Origin: Apus apus
Taxonomy: Eukaryota; Chordata; Aves; Apodiformes; Apodidae
Assembly (NCBI RefSeq): GCF_020740795.1
Contig: NC_067312.1
Coordinates: forward strand, 40,074,905-40,138,904
Reading direction: 5' to 3'
Length of the DNA stretch: 64,000 nucleotides
The notes under the pieces were generated by a model. It made no database searches and was not told the origin of the DNA. It was given only the letters and a program-made list of their open reading frames with translations. The translations under genes and the position numbers were made by a program. Every line of letters starts with the position of its first letter. Position 1 is the first letter of the stretch. Below, one piece after another: positions 10,584-22,799 of the stretch.

Positions 10584-10697
10584 CCAACTATGGAGCAGCA
10601 GAGGAGCTTTCCAATGGTCCTGATCCAATTCCAAACCCTCCTGGCCATCCTTAATCCTGATCCTCAGCAGACACAAATCCTGGACAGGTTCCAACAG
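10584..10697 (+). other. Second exon-like segment of unknown gene
   Basis: A CTCTTCAG acceptor and a CAG|GTAAAT donor bracket 114 bases (38 codons), open in phase 0 and encoding PTMEQQRSFPMVLIQFQ and further Leu/Gln-rich residues. Together with the previous segment it suggests a helical protein, but the phases disagree, which implies a lesion, an unrecognised extra exon or coincidence. No gene name can be given. Confidence 0.35.
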
Positions 10698-10782
10698 GTA
10701 AATAGTACCACCAAGGGTCTCATGCTGGGCAAGGAATTCAAGGCAAAATCAGAGCAAAACCCACCTGATTTCTCACAGACAG

Positions 10783-11017
10783 AATCATAGAATCATAGAA
10801 TCATAGAATCATAGAATCATAGGGGTTGGAAGGGACCTCGAAAGATCATCTAGTCCAACCCCCCTGCCAGAGCAGGGTCACCTAGAGTACATCACATAGG
10901 AACGCATCCAGGTGGGTTTTGAATGTCTCCAGTGAAAGAGACTCCACAACCTCCCTGGGCAGCCTGTTCCAGTGCTCTGTCACTCTTACAGTAAAAAAAA
11001 TTTTTCGGATATTCAGA
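10783..11017 (-). repeat. CR1 LINE 3' end (truncated)
   Basis: Five copies of an AATCATAG-type tail repeat (10783-10822) precede the typical CR1 3' block with GGTTGGAAGGGACCT and TCCAACCCCCCTGC. The element reads on the minus strand and is 5' truncated near 11017. Confidence 0.92.
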
Positions 11018-11954
11018 TTACAGAGGCTTCTGCCATGGAGCTGGAGCAGGTGCTGCTTCCTCTCCACAGCCCAGTTTGACTGGGCCAGGTCCTGGGGTGC
11101 CAAGTGCTCAGCCTCAGCACCTGCATGGGTGGAGGTTCCACAATGCTTGTCCTCCACCCCAAGGACCTGCAGCCCCAGCCCTGGGTTACATTTGGCTCTG
11201 TTGCTGCCATTGGGAATGCACACATGTAGCATGAGGTAAAGAGCTTATAGGGAGAGGCATCTTCCACCAAGGCCACTGAATGGATTGGGTTCGGACTCAG
11301 ACAAGGAGAAGGCACTTTCTCTCATCCATCCCCCAGCACTGAGGCTGTGGGGACAGACAGGGCCGGCACAGCAGATGGCCCCTTCCCTCCTCATGCCTTT
11401 CAGCTGGACCAGTGGTACTGGTGGGTTAAGAAGCAAAGGGTTTAGGGCATGTTTTACACTTCTGGCTTGTTTTTTTCTTTGCCAGAAGCGACAGCCTCCC
11501 AGGTGTCCCCTGCACTTGGCCAGGTCAGCAGCCCATCCTCCTCTGTCCCATTGAGCAGCTGGGGGCAGCCGGTGGTGGGGACAAGGATGCCAGCCCCCGT
11601 GCACCGCCACGCACCCGCCGCCCTCCCGCCTTCTACCGGGGGTTTGCACCCCTGGCTCTAGCTCCTGCTCAGAGAGAAACATGGAGGCCATGCCAAGGCA
11701 CCAGCCTCCCAGCACATGGGCATCCCCACGCACGATTTTGGCGGGACACAAGCTTTGGCCACGCACCAGCACCACATCTCCCTTGGTCTGGAGAGCTCAG
11801 CTGGGTCAGCCATGCTGCACGTGCCCCAGAGGGCTGTGGGGGGACATGTGCCAGCACGGGGAGCCTGAGTCGGGCTGATAAACCTGTGCTGCTTGGCCAT
11901 GCTCGGGTTTTTGGACACAACTTGGTCCTTCGGGATGAAACGCGCCAGGGGAAA
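11018..11954. other. GC-rich non-coding stretch
   Basis: No CR1, LTR or coding exon was recognised. Open frames here are by-products of GC-rich composition and carry no family motif. Confidence 0.45.
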
Positions 11955-12244
11955 TCTCTTCTCACAAGTAAATAATGATAGGACAGGAAGGAACGGCCTT
12001 AAGCACCACCAGGGGAGGTTTAGGCTGGACATTAGGAAATTTTTACCTCTGAAAGGTTTCTCAGGCATTTGAACAGGCTGCCCAGAGAGGCGGTTGAGTC
12101 ACAATCCCCAGATGTGTTTAAAAGTCATATAGATGTGATGCTTGGAGATACGGCTTAGGGGTGAACATGGTAGATTAGGGTTAATGGTTGGACTTGATGA
12201 TCTTAAAGGCCTTTTCCAACCTAAATGATTCTGTAATTCTATGA
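11955..12244 (+). repeat. CR1 LINE 3' end (truncated)
   Basis: Sequence from the CR1 ORF2 C-terminal region (AGGTTTAGGCTGGACATTAGG) through the 3' block TTTTCCAACCTAAATGATTC to the tail TCTGTAATTCTATGA. Orientation plus; 5' truncated. Confidence 0.92.
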
Positions 12245-12605
12245 AAAACTGAGAAGGATAAAATTCTTTTTCAGGAATGCGGCAGGTAACACTGTCCTTA
12301 AGCATGAAATTTAATCTCTGGTAGCTATGTAACTACTGGATTAAAACACATCCATCTCCCCTAATTTAATTGTTGTGGTGAAATTTGTCTTACAGCTATG
12401 TTTTGAACTGGTTTCTCATCCTTAGAAAATTTTATTTGAGAACTACAGAAGGTGCTTTGAAAATGAAATGGCTACTTAGAATGGGAGCTTGCTAGCAAAG
12501 AAAGTATTTTTTCCTCTACTAATGAAGTTATCAGTAACATTTCTTCTTACTCACTTTAACAATTTAATACTGACTGTTGCTTTTATTTTCATGTACTGAA
12601 CTGTG

Positions 12606-12645
12606 GGATCATAGAACGGTTAGGGTTGGAAGGGATCTAGTTCCT
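12606..12645 (-). repeat. Short CR1 tail fragment
   Basis: ATCATAGAACGG followed by GGTTGGAAGGGATCT matches the extreme CR1 3' end on the minus strand. Only about 40 bases remain, directly left of the ISCA1 CpG island. Confidence 0.65.
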
Positions 12646-12664
12646 TGTATTTAGGTCCAAGCAC

Positions 12665-13345
12665 TGCCCCTCATTGAAGGGCTGCGGGGGGGGCGGGGCT
12701 GCGGGGCCGGGGCGGGGCTGCGGGGCCTGCGGGAAGCGCCTCCCGCCGCTGCCCCGCCCCAGCCCGCCCCGCCCGTCCCCGCCCGTCCCCGCCCGCCGCG
12801 CGGTGGGCGCGCCCGTGGCGTCACGGGGCGGGGCGGCGCCGAGGGCGGCGGGAGGGGCCATGGCCTCCTCGGTGGTGCGGGCCACGGTGCGCGCCGTCAG
12901 CAAGCGGAAGATCCAGGCCACGCGCGCCGCCCTCACGCTGGTCAGTGCCGCGCCGGGCGGGCGGGCGGGCGGGCGGGCGGGGGGCGCCGGGCCCGCCGCC
13001 TCCTCGCGGCTGCCGGAGCTGCGCCACGGGCCGGGCCGGGCCGGGCCGGGCCTGCTGCCCTGCCCCGCGGCACCAGCTGCCGCTGCGCAGCCGCCCCGGG
13101 GCGGGGCGGGGCGGGCGGCCCAGCCTGCCTGCCCAGCCTGCGGCCCGCTCGGCGGGGCTGGGGCGACTCGGCCCGGGCGGTGCCGCGGCCGAGGGGCCGG
13201 CGCGGGGGGTGGCAGCCGTGCGGGAAGGGCTGCGGGGCCTCCTCGCCGTGCGGAGCGCGCGGTGCGGGAGCCGTTGCTCCGCGCTGGTTCCCGCGGGGGG
13301 CGGGGCCCGCCGGGCGGGGGCTGCTGTTGCTCGGTCAGCCGGGAG
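12665..13345 (+). promoter_or_regulatory. ISCA1: CpG-island promoter of ISCA1
   Basis: Very GC- and CpG-rich DNA with repeated GGGGCGGGG-type Sp1 boxes (about 12685, 12706, 12826) and a CRE-like GGCGTCAC at about 12818. It spans the upstream region, the first coding exon and the start of intron 1. No TATA box is seen, as expected for a housekeeping gene. The start of transcription cannot be fixed from sequence alone. Confidence 0.85.
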
Positions 13346-16300
13346 GTGCGTTTGTTGAGTCAAAGTAATTAAATGCGTTCCCTGCAGCAGCGGGCGAGAG
13401 CAGGTCGTTTCCAAGAAGACTTTGTATTTTTTTGCCTCAGTCGTTGGTGAGGGAAGTGCGCTCGGTACTGGCGGCAGGACCGGGGTTACTGCCGAGCGGG
13501 GCTCGGTCAGCTCCCTGCAGGGCAGGGGCCTGTGGCTCTGGCGGTGTCACAGGAGGTGATTCCTCTCCGGTGGTGGTTCTGCAACAAACTAAAATCTGTA
13601 GTGGGACTTGGACGAGACTACTGTGGGTGGACTTGTCATTTGCTGTGTGTGTTTCAGTCTGCTTGTGGCAAGAGCTTCACTTTTAGTAAAGCTTTTCCTT
13701 TTCTCAGTGTTTTAGAAACTTTTAAGCATGTAACGGCAATTTTCGTGTTGTGTTCTTGCATTTCTGGCACAGCTAGATCTGCATGAGCCGGTCATTCATC
13801 TGCATGAATTTATCTGTTGCAAAGTCACAGCTCCCCTCTAGGTTGGTGGGACCAGAGAAGTTGGCCATAGATACTTCTGTGCCTAATGGATTTTTATCAT
13901 GGTGCGTGCAGAACTACTTTATTGAATTGTGATAGTGATTTTGCAGGGAAGGAAGCCCCAGATACCCTAATCTTCAGCCCTGCAGTTCGTGAGCTATCTG
14001 TTTGCAGGCAGTGTGGGTGAGGAGGGGAGTTAAGAGGTATTTTGTTCTTCTTAGATTAGATTTAGCAGTCAGCTGTTTGACAGCAGGGTGTGAGTCTCCA
14101 GACATCAGTTTCAAGTAGAGCACAGGCCAGTCAGTACTGACCAGTGGCTGATGCTGCAGGTGCCCTTCACAGATAGGAGACAACTGTCAGAAAATGTGCA
14201 TGCATGGAGCTGGAATAGAATCTTTTTGTAGTACAACTAAGTGCGTTGCACACTTTTGTCACATGGAAGCATGTGTTGCAAGTAAACAAGAAACACCCGT
14301 GTTCAAAATTGATGAGTATATTTTTGTTTTTCAGACGCCATCAGCTGTTCAGAAGATCAAACAGCTGCTTAAAGATAAACCTGAGCATGTAAGTACAAAC
14401 AGGGCTGGAAGTCTGAAGTAAACATAGAGGTGCTTATTGGAGATACTGGCATCTTTTTTTTTTAGAGGGGAGCATGTAAGTTTGTTTATCCATCAAGCTT
14501 TGTTTCTTTATAGAAGGAAATGCAGGACATACCTGTCTGTAAGGACATTGCACTGTACAGTTACTTTTGAGATGGATAAAATTGTTTAAAAATATACTTT
14601 GAAATACTTAGGAGTATATTGTAGTGAAGTCTCTTAGTATGGTATAGTGGTCGCTCCTGATAGTGACAGAGATCTTCAACTGTTGATATTAGGTGTGTTA
14701 TTAATAAAGTTCTTGTGGGAGTTATCATTGTGAAGTATCTAATAAGTAAGTTAGATGTTTTCCAATGGATATGAATCCAATTGCCAGATGCTGTGTTTTT
14801 TTAAGCAAACACCATTTCTCCAAGTAACTAATTTGAGACTGTAATCTTTTCTTCTTGGGGAAAAACACAGTCTTGCTTTCTAACCATTATAAAAACAAGC
14901 ATTAGATTTTCTTTTTTAGAGTGAGTGTTATTTCAAGAATAATATTTTTCTTTTAACTTTCATAAAAGGCCATTGTTTCTTTTGCTTCCTTCACATCTGC
15001 AGCTAACTAGACTGTTCTGATGTTTTAAACGGCCCTAAGGAAGCCCTAAGGAAGCCCTAAAGCTACATCCTTTGGTATAAACGGTGTTTTTGTTTTCCAG
15101 CCTGTTATTTGTAGCAGATCCTGTAGATACAGAGGTTTAGTCTGAAAAGATCAAGAGCACCTGTTTGTCTGAGATCCCACTTGATGAGAAGTGATAGGTT
15201 ATTATATGTTTTTATCATAACACTGATTACAGAGATGGACAGTGTAATTTTCCTCTTCAATTATGGAGCATTGCTATGTGGAAAATGGTGCAGAAGTCAT
15301 TTTCTGTTTCCTAGAAACCTTTTCTCGGTTCTTACAGGTACTTGTTGTGTCAGACTTGTTAGACACTGTGAATACTACAAACGTCTTGACTAAGTTGACT
15401 TTTAAAGTCTGTTAAGCCACTAAGCAAATACACATACTTGATGTAAGGATTTGCTTTTAAAGTCAGACTGCGAATAGAGGTAATGAATGCAAAGTACACT
15501 TTTCAAGACTGATTTAAGTTTTCTGGTGGTGTCATTTCAAATTTTCTGTGAAAATCTAGTAAATTCCCTTGTCTTGGCCTTGCAGCTTCATAATTGCATT
15601 ACTGTCAGTAATCTTAACGTAGTGCCCGAATTAGCATCTGAGTAAACTTTAATTTGAAGTCACAAAAATATTAATCTTTGAAATCTGACTGTCTTGATGA
15701 GGCTAGGCACCTACAGGAGTGCCAGCAGTTTATTACTTCAAAACTTAAACACACTTTAAGGCTTGCTGCAGAGTAGCAAACATCTGGTGTTTGCTTTTAC
15801 CTTAACTGTCAATTTTGTCAAAGGAAAAAAATGTTACCTCTTAATCGATTAAGCTAATTCACTTCTGCATTGAGGTAGGGGAGAATAATAAATATCAACA
15901 TTGTTTTGTTCTGCAGTCATTAATGTGGTGTTGTGGGTTCTTTGCCTTTTTTTAGGTAGGTGTGAAAGTAGGTGTTCGTACAAGAGGATGCAATGGACTC
16001 TCTTACACACTAGAATATACAAAATCGAAAGGAGACTCCGATGAAGAAGTAGTTCAAGATGGTGAGTTTCTGATGCAGTAGAGCAAACTTCTGTTGTGGT
16101 GTGGAAGAGTAACCTATTACAGGTTTGCTCACCTACAGGTTAGAACTTTCTTGAAGTAGCAAGTTACAGCAAGAGGTCCTACTGCTCTTTTATGGGAATT
16201 GTTGTCACCTTAGTTTCTGTTTTGAAGTAACTGGTTAGTTAAAATCTGCAGCTTTGCAGTCTCTACATCAGAGACTACTTCACCAGAATAGTCTAGTCTG

Positions 16301-19300
16301 TCCTTCACATCTTTGGAGTTGAGTAATAGCAGATATTTAGAGAATAATACAGAACAATGGCTGGAATTCTTTGTCAGCATACCTAAACCAAGACTTGGCA
16401 AAGTAAAGATTTTATTTGCAAGTGGTTTTCCTTATTATCTTCTCTAATTAGTCTTAACTGATTTGTATTTGTTTTTAACTTCTTTATGCCTTTGACCTTT
16501 ACGTTGCTTTATAACAGTGGGTTCTGTGATCTTAATTTAAGGGTATTTTTAAATTGTTTTCATATGTTGGTGTTTAAGCACTCTGCCTGATGATTTCACT
16601 GAGCATCCCATGATAGGTCTGTTGCTGAAGTTCGTGTTGTGGTTTAGTCCCAGCCAGCCACTAAGCCCCACACAGCCAGTCACTCACTCTTCCACTGTGG
16701 GGTGTGGGAGAAGAGTCAGAATGGTAACACTGAGAAAACCCTTGGGTTGAGATGAAGACAGTTTCACAGATAAAGCAAAAGCCACATGTGCAAGCAAAGC
16801 AAAACAAGGAATTTATTCACTGCTTCCCATCAGCAGGCAGGTGTTCATCCACCTCCAGGAGAGCAGGGCTCCGTGGCATGTAATGGTTACTTTGGAAGAA
16901 GAATGGTTAATGGCCATAACACTGATTCTCTCCCCCTTCCTTCTTCTTCTGCCAGATTTGTACAGTTCACATGACATCATATGGCACGGAGTGTCCCTTT
17001 GGTCAGCTGGGATCAGTTGTCCCTGCTGTGTCCCCTCCCAGCTTCTTGCACAGCCCAGTCTGATTGCTGGTGGGGTGGTGTGAGAAGCAAAAAGGGCATT
17101 AAAGCTGTGTAAACACTGCTCAGCAATAACAAAGACATCCTCATGTGATCAGTGCTGTTTCCATCACAAGTCCAAAGCATAGCCCTATGTTAGCTATTGT
17201 GAAGAAATTTAACCCTGTTCTGGCCAAAAATAGCACAGTTCTGTGTGTTTTTCCAATTTTTGTAAAAATCTGTCAGCTGTCTTTGTGTCAAATACGGACT
17301 TCTACATAAAAATAATAGTGTTTGTTTCGGTTTCTTTTCTAAAAGTTCCTAAAATTACTTTTGTGGGGTGATGGTGGATTTTTAAAAGCATTACTGGACT
17401 CAATTATATTATGTTCAGGAATGCTACTCTGTATTTTTTGGCCAAGTAAGATATTTGAATAATTTCTCTGCTGCTAGGCAGAGCCCATCTTCTAGCTGTC
17501 TTTAAAATACCTGTGACAAACTCATACATTTTATTCTCTTAAACAGAGAATTAGTTTGTACTTCAGCAAATTATTCAATTGAGCCAGAGTATGTGAGGTA
17601 GGGACTGCCACTGAATTCTGCAGATGCCTCTTGATTTCAAATTCAGCTGCCTTCTAGAGTTAACTCTTCTGCTTGACTCAGGGCTGCTCTAGCTTTATGG
17701 GACTGAAAATAAACTTCTCTGAAGTCATTTCCAGGTTTGCATCCTAAGGAAGCCCAAAGCGGTTTTCCTCCAGCAGGTCAGACTCCTTAAGTTCCAAAGC
17801 CAGACAGCATTTCAGGTGTGCCTGTGTGCTTTCTGCTGTGCTTTGCTTGCCTCTAGCCACATTTCCAGTGAACAGTCTGATTTTATATAGCTTTGTGCTC
17901 AGTGAGCTGGTGGGTTTTGATCCCAGCACAAATTTTCTGGCTTTTAGGTGGTGACTGCTTCAGAGGTTAGGTCCACAAACTCTTCCATTGAGTTTAGTCT
18001 TTGCTGTCAGTTACTTTGCAAAATTATGCCAAAAAGGTGTAGATTCAATACAGTTGCCCACAGACTCAGTCTCATCCAGCCCCCTGAGCTGGAAAATGGG
18101 GAGGCGGGGTGAAATGAGACCTTTGTAATCCAAGAGGAAATGGTCAGTGACCTGCTACACCACGTAAACATCCATAAGTCTGTTGGGCACCCAAGAGTAC
18201 TGAAAGAGTTGGTGAATGCAAGTGCCAAGCCTCTTTCCATCGTTTACCAGCAGTCCTGGCTAACGGGATGTCCTGCTGGACTGGAGGTTAGCAAATGTGG
18301 TACCAATCCACAGGAAAGGCCAAAAGGAGGATCCAGGGAACTACAGACCTGTCAGTCTGACCTCGGTGCCAAGGAGGGTCATGGAGCAGATCATCTTGAA
18401 TGTTATTAGAAGACATATATAGAAGACAACCAGGGGATCAGGCCCAGTCATTATGGGTTTGTGAAAGGCAGGTCCTGCTTAATGGACTTGATCTCTTTCT
18501 ATGACAAGATGACCTGCCTGATGGATGAGGAAAAGGTTGAGGATTTTGTCTACATGGACTTCTGTAAGGCCCTTGACACTGTCTCCCACAGTATTCTGAT
18601 GAAAAAACTGGCTGCTCATGGCTTGGATGGGTGTGTTGATCTGCCTGAGGATAGGGAGGCTCTATAGACTGACTTGGACAGACTGGGTCGATGTGCTGAG
18701 ATCAGCTGTATGAGGTTCAACAAGGCCAAGTGCCGGGTCCTGCACTTCTGCCCCAACAACCCCATGCAATGCTACAGGCTGGGGGAAGAGTGGCTGGAAA
18801 GCTGCCTGGCAGAGAGGGACCTGGGGGTTCTGATTGGTAGGTGGCTGAATATGACCCAGCAGTCTGGCCATGTGGCCAAAAAGACCAGTGGTACCCTGTA
18901 TTACAAATAATACAGGATATATTACAAATAATGTGGTAGGCAGCACTGGGGAGGTGATCCTTCCTATTCGTTTGCATTGGTGAGGCCACACCTCAAATAC
19001 TGAGTCCAGTTTGGGGCACCTCAATACAAGAAAGACAGTGAGGTGCTGGCGTGTGTCCAAAGAAGGGCAATGAAGTTGGTGAAGGACCTTGGGAACAAGT
19101 CTTACGAAAAGTGGCTGAGGGAACTGGGGCTATTTAGTCTGAAGAAAAAGAGGCTGAGGGGAGACCTCGTTGCCCTCTACAGCTATCTGAAAGGATGTTG
19201 TCAAGTGGTAGACACTGGTCTCTTCTCACAAGTAACTGGTGACAAAACAAGAGGAAATGGCCTCAAGCTGCACCAGGAGAGGTTTAGACTAGAAATTAGG

Positions 19301-20443
19301 AAGAACTTTTTCAGTGAAACAGTTGTCAGATGTTGGAATGTGCTGTCCAGGGAGGTGGTTGAGTCACGATCCCTGGGTGTGTTTAAAAGTTGTCTAGATG
19401 TGGCACTTGGGGACGTGGCTTAGTGCTGGACTTGGTAGAGTAGGGCTAATGGCTGGACTCGATGATCTGGAAGGGCTTTTCCAACCTAAGTAATTCTGTG
19501 ATTTGTGTTGGAGTATGTTTTGTCTCGGTGTTTACCATGGTGAAACAGGTTTCCATCCATCTCTCATGTATCTTACTTAATGAGTTCTTCTTTCTGCTTA
19601 GTGATACGATTTTACGTTTTTATTTTTAATGTTACCTCATCTGTTGACAGCTCAAGCAACCCACTTGCACATTTATGCCAGATTTGCCACTGTAAATTTC
19701 AGTACCTTTCCAGAGAGTTAGATACTGTGTATATTTTAGAAAGGGACCTCTTTCTAGTTGCTTAAATTACTTACTAATTCTTAATGCTTAAAGGTTCTGA
19801 TGTCTTTCAAAGTTCACACATTTGCCTTATTATAGGACACAATATTGCTAATAGTTAATGTAGACCTCTTAGTTCTGGCAGAGCAAAAAATAATAATTTT
19901 GAGTGAGGGACATTTGTTTTTTCAAGGTTTTGGGGCATCTTGTTGGATGCACAGACTTTAAGAATGGTAGGAAATGGGTTACTGCATGAGAATTAAGTAT
20001 TGAAGCTGAGATTTGTTCCCAGGTTCTACAGCTGAATTCCCTGGGTATCACGTTTTTAAAACCATGCTGCCTCCCAACCCCCAACATGCACACACAAATA
20101 ACAGTGCTAAACTGTTACTAGAGTTTTATGGCATAAAAACAGCCATGAAAGTGCCCCATGTTAGACCAAAGAAACCAGGTTATGCTGGTAGTCTTTGTAG
20201 TTAGCTTCCATTCTTTGCCACTGGTCAAAAGAAAGCTTTAAAGTGAGTTGTGATACTGCTGTGTGTAATTATTTTTTTCCTTGTTATCTTCAAGGGGTTA
20301 GAGTGTTTATTGAGAAGAAGGCACAGCTGACGCTTCTAGGAACTGAAATGGACTATGTAGAAGACAAACTGTCCAGTGAATTTGTCTTCAATAATCCAAA
20401 CATCAAAGGAACATGTGGCTGTGGAGAAAGCTTTAACATCTGA
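12860..20443 (+). CDS. ISCA1: ISCA1, mitochondrial iron-sulfur cluster assembly protein (4 coding exons)
   Basis: ISCA1 is an A-type iron-sulfur protein that acts with ISCA2 and IBA57 in making [4Fe-4S] clusters in mitochondria. Coding exons are 12860-12940, 14335-14388, 15956-16061 and 20295-20443; all introns have GT...AG ends. The joined length is 390 bases (129 residues plus stop), equal to the human protein. The N-terminus ([17 protein letters not shown]) is basic and Ser/Ala-rich, like a mitochondrial targeting peptide. The three metal-ligand cysteines are present: one in [10 protein letters not shown] and two in the C-terminal CGCGESF. The start is in good Kozak context (GGGGCCATGG). 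No lesion was found. Intron 3 hosts a solo LTR and a CR1. Confidence 0.97.
16635..17237 (+). repeat. Solo LTR of avian ERVL type in ISCA1 intron 3
   Basis: It begins TGTTGTGGTTTAGTCCC and ends AGCACA, with TG...CA ends. The five bases before it are GTTCG and the five after it are GTTCT, a 4-of-5 target-site duplication. No internal retroviral sequence is present, so it is a solo LTR produced by LTR-LTR recombination. Sense orientation relative to ISCA1. Confidence 0.88.
18135..19506 (+). repeat. CR1 LINE, internally deleted, in ISCA1 intron 3
   Basis: Plus-strand CR1 ORF2 fragments are readable in several frames: an RT segment with [10 protein letters not shown] and [14 protein letters not shown], then [11 protein letters not shown], then the C-terminal [19 protein letters not shown]. 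The RT catalytic box and flanks between about 18640 and 18680 are deleted. The 3' end TTTTCCAACCTAAGTAATTC lies at about 19480-19500. Many frameshifts mark it as old. Confidence 0.9.
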
Positions 20444-20711
20444 AACCTGAGGGCTATTATTTGACTTTGAACACCTCAAAACGCTTACTATTATGGCTTT
20501 TGGAAGCAAATGCATTTTATTCAGGTTCATAGGCTGTGTAAAGTGGGGATACCATTAAGAAAAACAAAGCTAAAATAATTTTGAAAATATAAATTGTGTG
20601 TTAAATTCCACTGCTGATGTAGTTGTGCTGTAACTTGTGATGAGTTGGCATCCAAAAGGTAAGAACAGTAAAGTGCTGTAGTAACATTTCTGTACTTTCA
20701 CATGCCAAGGA

Positions 20712-20717
20712 AATAAA
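20712..20717 (+). terminator. ISCA1: Candidate ISCA1 polyadenylation signal (proximal)
   Basis: AATAAA about 270 bases after the ISCA1 stop codon. It would give a short 3' UTR. A second AATAAA at 22794-22799 could serve a long form. Confidence 0.5.
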
Positions 20718-22793
20718 ATATTGCTGTACTTGCCCTTTGTCATTTTCTTTGTCCACGCTACTGACACTACCCCATCCAAAACCTATTTGAAATAATGTAT
20801 TGCCTGTGGGTTCTGCTTTGATTTTGGGGAAGGGGGCGGAGCACACTAAAAAAACAATTTTTATGTTTGCTTATAAAGATTTATATACATGAGCACACAG
20901 TCCTCAGCTTCAGAATTCATGTTGATTATGTAGATGCTTGGTTTGTTTTTCTAGTTTTCTGGTGCTTTCATCTTTCTACGTGTAGGTTTTCTTGTGGTTT
21001 GTTTTCCCATAAATCTGGAGAAGTCCAAAAATATGTTAATGTACTGATACAGTTGTAAGCTGCCCTGGCATGCCTGTAGGAATGCTTCAAAATGGGCTAA
21101 CCCAGTTTTAATTCTGTTCCTTTCCTTGATGAAAGCACAATCTCTACTGTAGTTAACAAGTAACTATCAAGAACATGAAGTAAGTTGAGGCACTGGAGTG
21201 CTAAAGCAGGATACACACAGGCCCTGGTTCTCACATTTGTAATTTTATCTTTCTAGACTTAAATTGCAAAGTTGGTAAAACTGCTTCAAGGTTCTGATTT
21301 CAAATGTGCTGTCTGTGCATCAAAAACTATGAATGCTTTTTTGAGAGAGATAACATTTTTTTCTAAAGTCATGTCTGCTCCTAATCTTGTTACAGTTTTA
21401 ACTCTGTTTTGTAGCTCTCTAGGTACTAGGCTTTTTCACCAAAGCTTATGATAACTTCTTTTTAACGCATGTCTTGATGTTAACATGGTAACAGGAGAAA
21501 AAGCATCTCTAATTTTTAAAACCCTAGTAATTAATAATATTTTTCAATTAGTCTAGACAGTAATTAAAATGTTTATAGGAGGCCGTTTTATTCTTTGGAA
21601 TATAAACTTATTTTCCCCTAATCAGAATTTTGTAAACCAGTGTTTTTCAAGCTTATAAAGTCTGCAGCTCTTCTTCCCCTGGTGCTCAGGCAGAAGTAGA
21701 AATGTCTATCCAGGCCTTCCCAAAAGCTGGGATGAGAGAAGTACTCTTCCATCCTTTTATCTCCATGTTTCTCTGATTGTCCAAAGATGACATTGTGCAG
21801 CTAAACTGCTCAGTTGTGCAGAAGAGAAGATAATTAGTCTGCCTGGGCAACTGATGGGAACAGATGGTGAAAAAGGTGCAAATACAAAGTAGAGGACAAC
21901 AGCAACTGGAATCTTCCAGTCAAAGGTGAGAAGGTGTTGAGATGGAAGTGAACTGAGTCCATGAAGGCTGCACATTGAAAATCAAGAGGACACATTGGTC
22001 TGTGCTGTTGTTGTACCCATGTGCCTGTGAACAACTTTGGTGTAGTAATGTGCTGAAGACAGGACTGCAGCTACATTTTTACTCTTCCCTCAAAGAAAGA
22101 CTAAAAATGAACATATAATTCTTGATCTGTTTTAAGTAGGGTACAGCAATAGAAGGTCAGAATTTCCACACCTATAGATTAAGGTTAAATACTTCAATTT
22201 TTGGTTGTATACTACATCACCTGATGAGAAAACACTGCTTCTCTCAACAGTCAACTGTTGTACACACTATATATAGTAATTCAAGAATTACTGGCAGTAC
22301 ATTGGCTGTGTGAATTTATAGTACTGTAATTCTTTTGGTCTTGCCAAAAAAATGGGGATAAAGTGATTTAGGTGCATTAATATGCCTGTAACTCCAAGCT
22401 AAGGGCATTTCTTCAATTTGTGTTTCTCTTCTTGCTAGGTAATAAGACTTTAAGTGAGGCAGCACTTGTAGTTGCTAAGAGTGCTAGTTCTTATTCATTA
22501 ACCTTGTTTTGGTGTGTTTTGTGGTGGGTGGCTTTGGTTTGGATGACTTTTTAGACCTCTGGCACATAACAGCAATCATCTTTGTGTGGTTTGTGTATAT
22601 GTCTTGACTGAAAGTTTGCTCTTTCATACTGCCATGAAATAATCCTCCTAAGTTGTCACTTTACTAAGACACCTAATGCACAACTTGTGAAACTTCTGTT
22701 AAAGTGCTATTTACAGTTGTATAGAAACATGGTTTTGTTGATTGGTCCATTATAATTTTGTGCAATACTGAATGTAGTGTTCTCAGTTACAAT

Positions 22794-22799
22794 AATAAA
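22794..22799 (+). terminator. ISCA1: Candidate ISCA1 polyadenylation signal (distal)
   Basis: AATAAA within ACAATAATAAAC, about 2.35 kb after the stop codon, followed by a T/G-rich stretch (TTTGCTTGTTGG). Use of this site is inferred only. Confidence 0.35.

Noticed and set aside
9865-10587. A 240-codon Ser/Leu-rich minus-strand frame
   Set aside because: It is the antisense of purine-rich low-complexity DNA and overlaps better supported splice-like borders on the plus strand.
10783-10822. Direct repeats of AATCATAG considered as a CRISPR-like or regulatory array
   Set aside because: They are the normal 3' tail repeats of CR1 elements.
12674-13372. Long open frames on both strands across the ISCA1 CpG island
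   Set aside because: They are Gly/Ala/Pro/Arg-rich by-products of GC-rich sequence; only the 81-base ISCA1 exon 1 inside has a recognisable protein.
15032-15063. Threefold CCCTAAGGAAG repeat considered as telomere-like sequence
   Set aside because: The unit is not TTAGGG or its complement in register, and three copies are explained by local slippage.
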